Positions 5,557 through 6,631 of a stretch of 6,631 bases of DNA are shown in pieces. Under the pieces are notes generated by a model. That model did not search any database and had not been told where the DNA came from. It saw only the letters and a program-made list of their open reading frames with translations. The first letter of the stretch is position 1. Each line of letters begins with the position of its first letter. The DNA is from Rhodospirillaceae bacterium (GTDB taxonomy: Bacteria > Pseudomonadota > Alphaproteobacteria > Rhodospirillales > Magnetovibrionaceae). The stretch spans positions 5,638-12,268 of the forward strand of contig NVTL01000059.1 in the NCBI GenBank assembly GCA_002401565.1, written 5' to 3'. The position numbers and the translations under genes are program-made.

Positions 5557-6631
5557 CGTTCAAATCAAAGGCTTTTAAGGCCATGGGGCCGGCGACTTTG
5601 AAGGCTGTGTTAAGGTCGCTGAACAACACAGGTTCTGTGGATTTTAAAGCAATCTTGATTTTTGTGGGGTCCGCAAAAAAGGCCACTAAGGTGGTCCTTA
5701 CGGCTTTCGCTTTTTGGGGGCCATGGGTCGCCTGTACAATCTTGGCGGCCTGTTGCGCATAAGCTTTGGCCAAGGCCTGTACATTGCCTTTGGCCCGTTG
5801 TTTTGCCTGAGCTGTAATAAACTTTTTAAGCCCCCCTTCGTCCTGATAACCCAAACTGATGCTTTTGATGGCAAGTTTATCCATTAAGGATTCAAACGTT
5901 TGGTCGATCAAGGCTTCTTCCATCTTGGCTGATGTTTCCAGTGTTTGCAGGGCTTGCAACTCTTCGCTTGTTGGCAGGCCCCTTAAATCTACAGAGACCT
6001 CAAAAGCTCCCACGTTTTTCAGCCCGAATTTGAACGGATCAAGGCTAAACGTTCTGGCCGCCATATCCGCATCATAGGCAAGGGTCGTGCTGATGTTGAT
6101 TTCGTCTAAGCCCAACAGGCCCATCATGCCGACAAGGGTTGGGTCTTTAAGTTCTGAGGTGTCAAAAACCATATTCTCTATGGCATAGGTCATTTTAACC
6201 GGAATCATGTCTTCGAGTTTCAGGTCAGAAATCCGAACTTCCCCCACGTTTATTTTAACGGGGGGCGTATTGGGCTGAAGAGGAGAAATGTTCATTTCCA
6301 AGTTTTGCAGGCTCATAAGACCAATAAAGTCCGTTTTTATATTTTTGGCATACGCGTGGGGGATTTTGTATTCAATGTTCACGGTGGGCCGTTGTGTTGC
6401 AGCGTTATCAGATTTCACATCCATCTTAATCGTAAAGATCATGTCCTCCATGCTGTAAGACGCAGCAGGCAAAATCATCAGTTGTTGTAAGGTGGTATCT
6501 TCGGCGAATAAAGATGAAATATCCAAGCCTTGAACATTTGCCCGAGCAATCGTTCCGGTGACTTGGCTGGCGACTGTATTTGTGCCTTTGGCATTATCAA
6601 TCGTTTGCACCATGTTCATGGACATGGTGCC
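5543..6631 (-). CDS. Unrecognised protein, 5' end outside the window
   Basis: The reading frame is open to the window edge, giving at least 362 residues with the stop TAG at 5545-5543; an ATG at 6625 is internal or accidental as far as can be seen, since the frame continues upstream and no ribosome-binding site is visible. I do not recognise the family. From ATG 6625, residues about 15-205 look beta-rich, with alternating hydrophobic strands and a loose internal repeat: IKTDFIGLMSLQNLEMNI resembles LVGMMGLLGLDEINIS. A helical, Ala/Lys/Gln-rich stretch follows (about 218-315), including QAKQRAKGNVQALAKAYAQQ, and then a final beta part ending NVTSP. No cysteine and no membrane helix appear in the visible part. 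The pattern is compatible with an exported envelope protein whose signal peptide would lie upstream; this is inference. Its end overlaps the convergent transporter gene. Confidence 0.8.
   Translation of the reverse strand, partial: GTMSMNMVQTIDNAKGTNTVASQVTGTIARANVQGLDISSLFAEDTTLQQLMILPAASYSMEDMIFTIKMDVKSDNAATQRPTVNIEYKIPHAYAKNIKTDFIGLMSLQNLEMNISPLQPNTPPVKINVGEVRISDLKLEDMIPVKMTYAIENMVFDTSELKDPTLVGMMGLLGLDEINISTTLAYDADMAARTFSLDPFKFGLKNVGAFEVSVDLRGLPTSEELQALQTLETSAKMEEALIDQTFESLMDKLAIKSISLGYQDEGGLKKFITAQAKQRAKGNVQALAKAYAQQAAKIVQATHGPQKAKAVRTTLVAFFADPTKIKIALKSTEPVLFSDLNTAFKVAGPMALKAFDLNVTSP
6607..6630. repeat. Near-perfect 24-bp palindrome inside the minus-strand gene
   Basis: Arms GCACCATGT (6607-6615) and ACATGGTGC (6622-6630) are exact inverted repeats. 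The six central bases TCATGG are themselves symmetric except at their outer pair (T6616 with G6621), so the whole 24 bp is a palindrome with one mismatched pair. It encodes MSMNMV on the minus strand, where ATG codons naturally create CATG palindromes, so it may be fortuitous. Confidence 0.5.

Overview
The window carries seven protein-coding genes and no RNA genes, insertion sequences or CRISPR arrays that I can recognise. Base composition looks balanced (close to 50% GC by eye). Secreted caspase-fold (peptidase C14) proteins, a DsrC/TusE relative, a small rhodanese and an EamA transporter together suggest a Gram-negative proteobacterium, most likely an alphaproteobacterium of the Rhodospirillales type. 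That placement is inference from gene content; no marker gene is present.

Layout, left to right. (1) 49-1521 (+): a lipoprotein with an N-terminal cysteine-containing domain of unknown function and a C-terminal caspase-like peptidase domain with an intact His/Cys dyad. (2) 1598-3006 (+): a three-gene cassette with short gaps: a single-domain rhodanese, a 222-residue protein whose C-terminus resembles the Xre/MbcA/ParS toxin-binding domain, and a DsrC/TusE-family protein that contains no cysteine at all. A perfect TATAAT box precedes the cassette. (3) 3101-4540 (+): a second, exported caspase-like peptidase with a different architecture: signal peptide, caspase domain, small helical segment, coiled coil, proline-rich linker and C-terminal beta domain. 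(4) 4669-5556 (+): an EamA/DMT-family inner-membrane transporter. (5) 5543-6631 (-): the 3' part of a large unrecognised protein, convergent with the transporter and overlapping it by 14 bp; its 5' end lies beyond the window.

Working together. The rhodanese, the ParS-like protein and the DsrC-like protein are probably co-transcribed, and sulfur relay is the obvious theme for the first and third. The DsrC-like protein lacks both cysteines that carry sulfur in the family, so it is more likely a binding or regulatory protein than a sulfur carrier. The two caspase-like proteins on either side of the cassette are both exported and both look catalytically complete, but differ in anchoring and accessory domains. 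Whether caspases and cassette form one system cannot be decided from this window. The most distinctive points are the cysteine-free DsrC homologue beside a rhodanese and a toxin-less ParS-like protein, the caspase pair, and a 12-bp tandem repeat that duplicates a stop codon.
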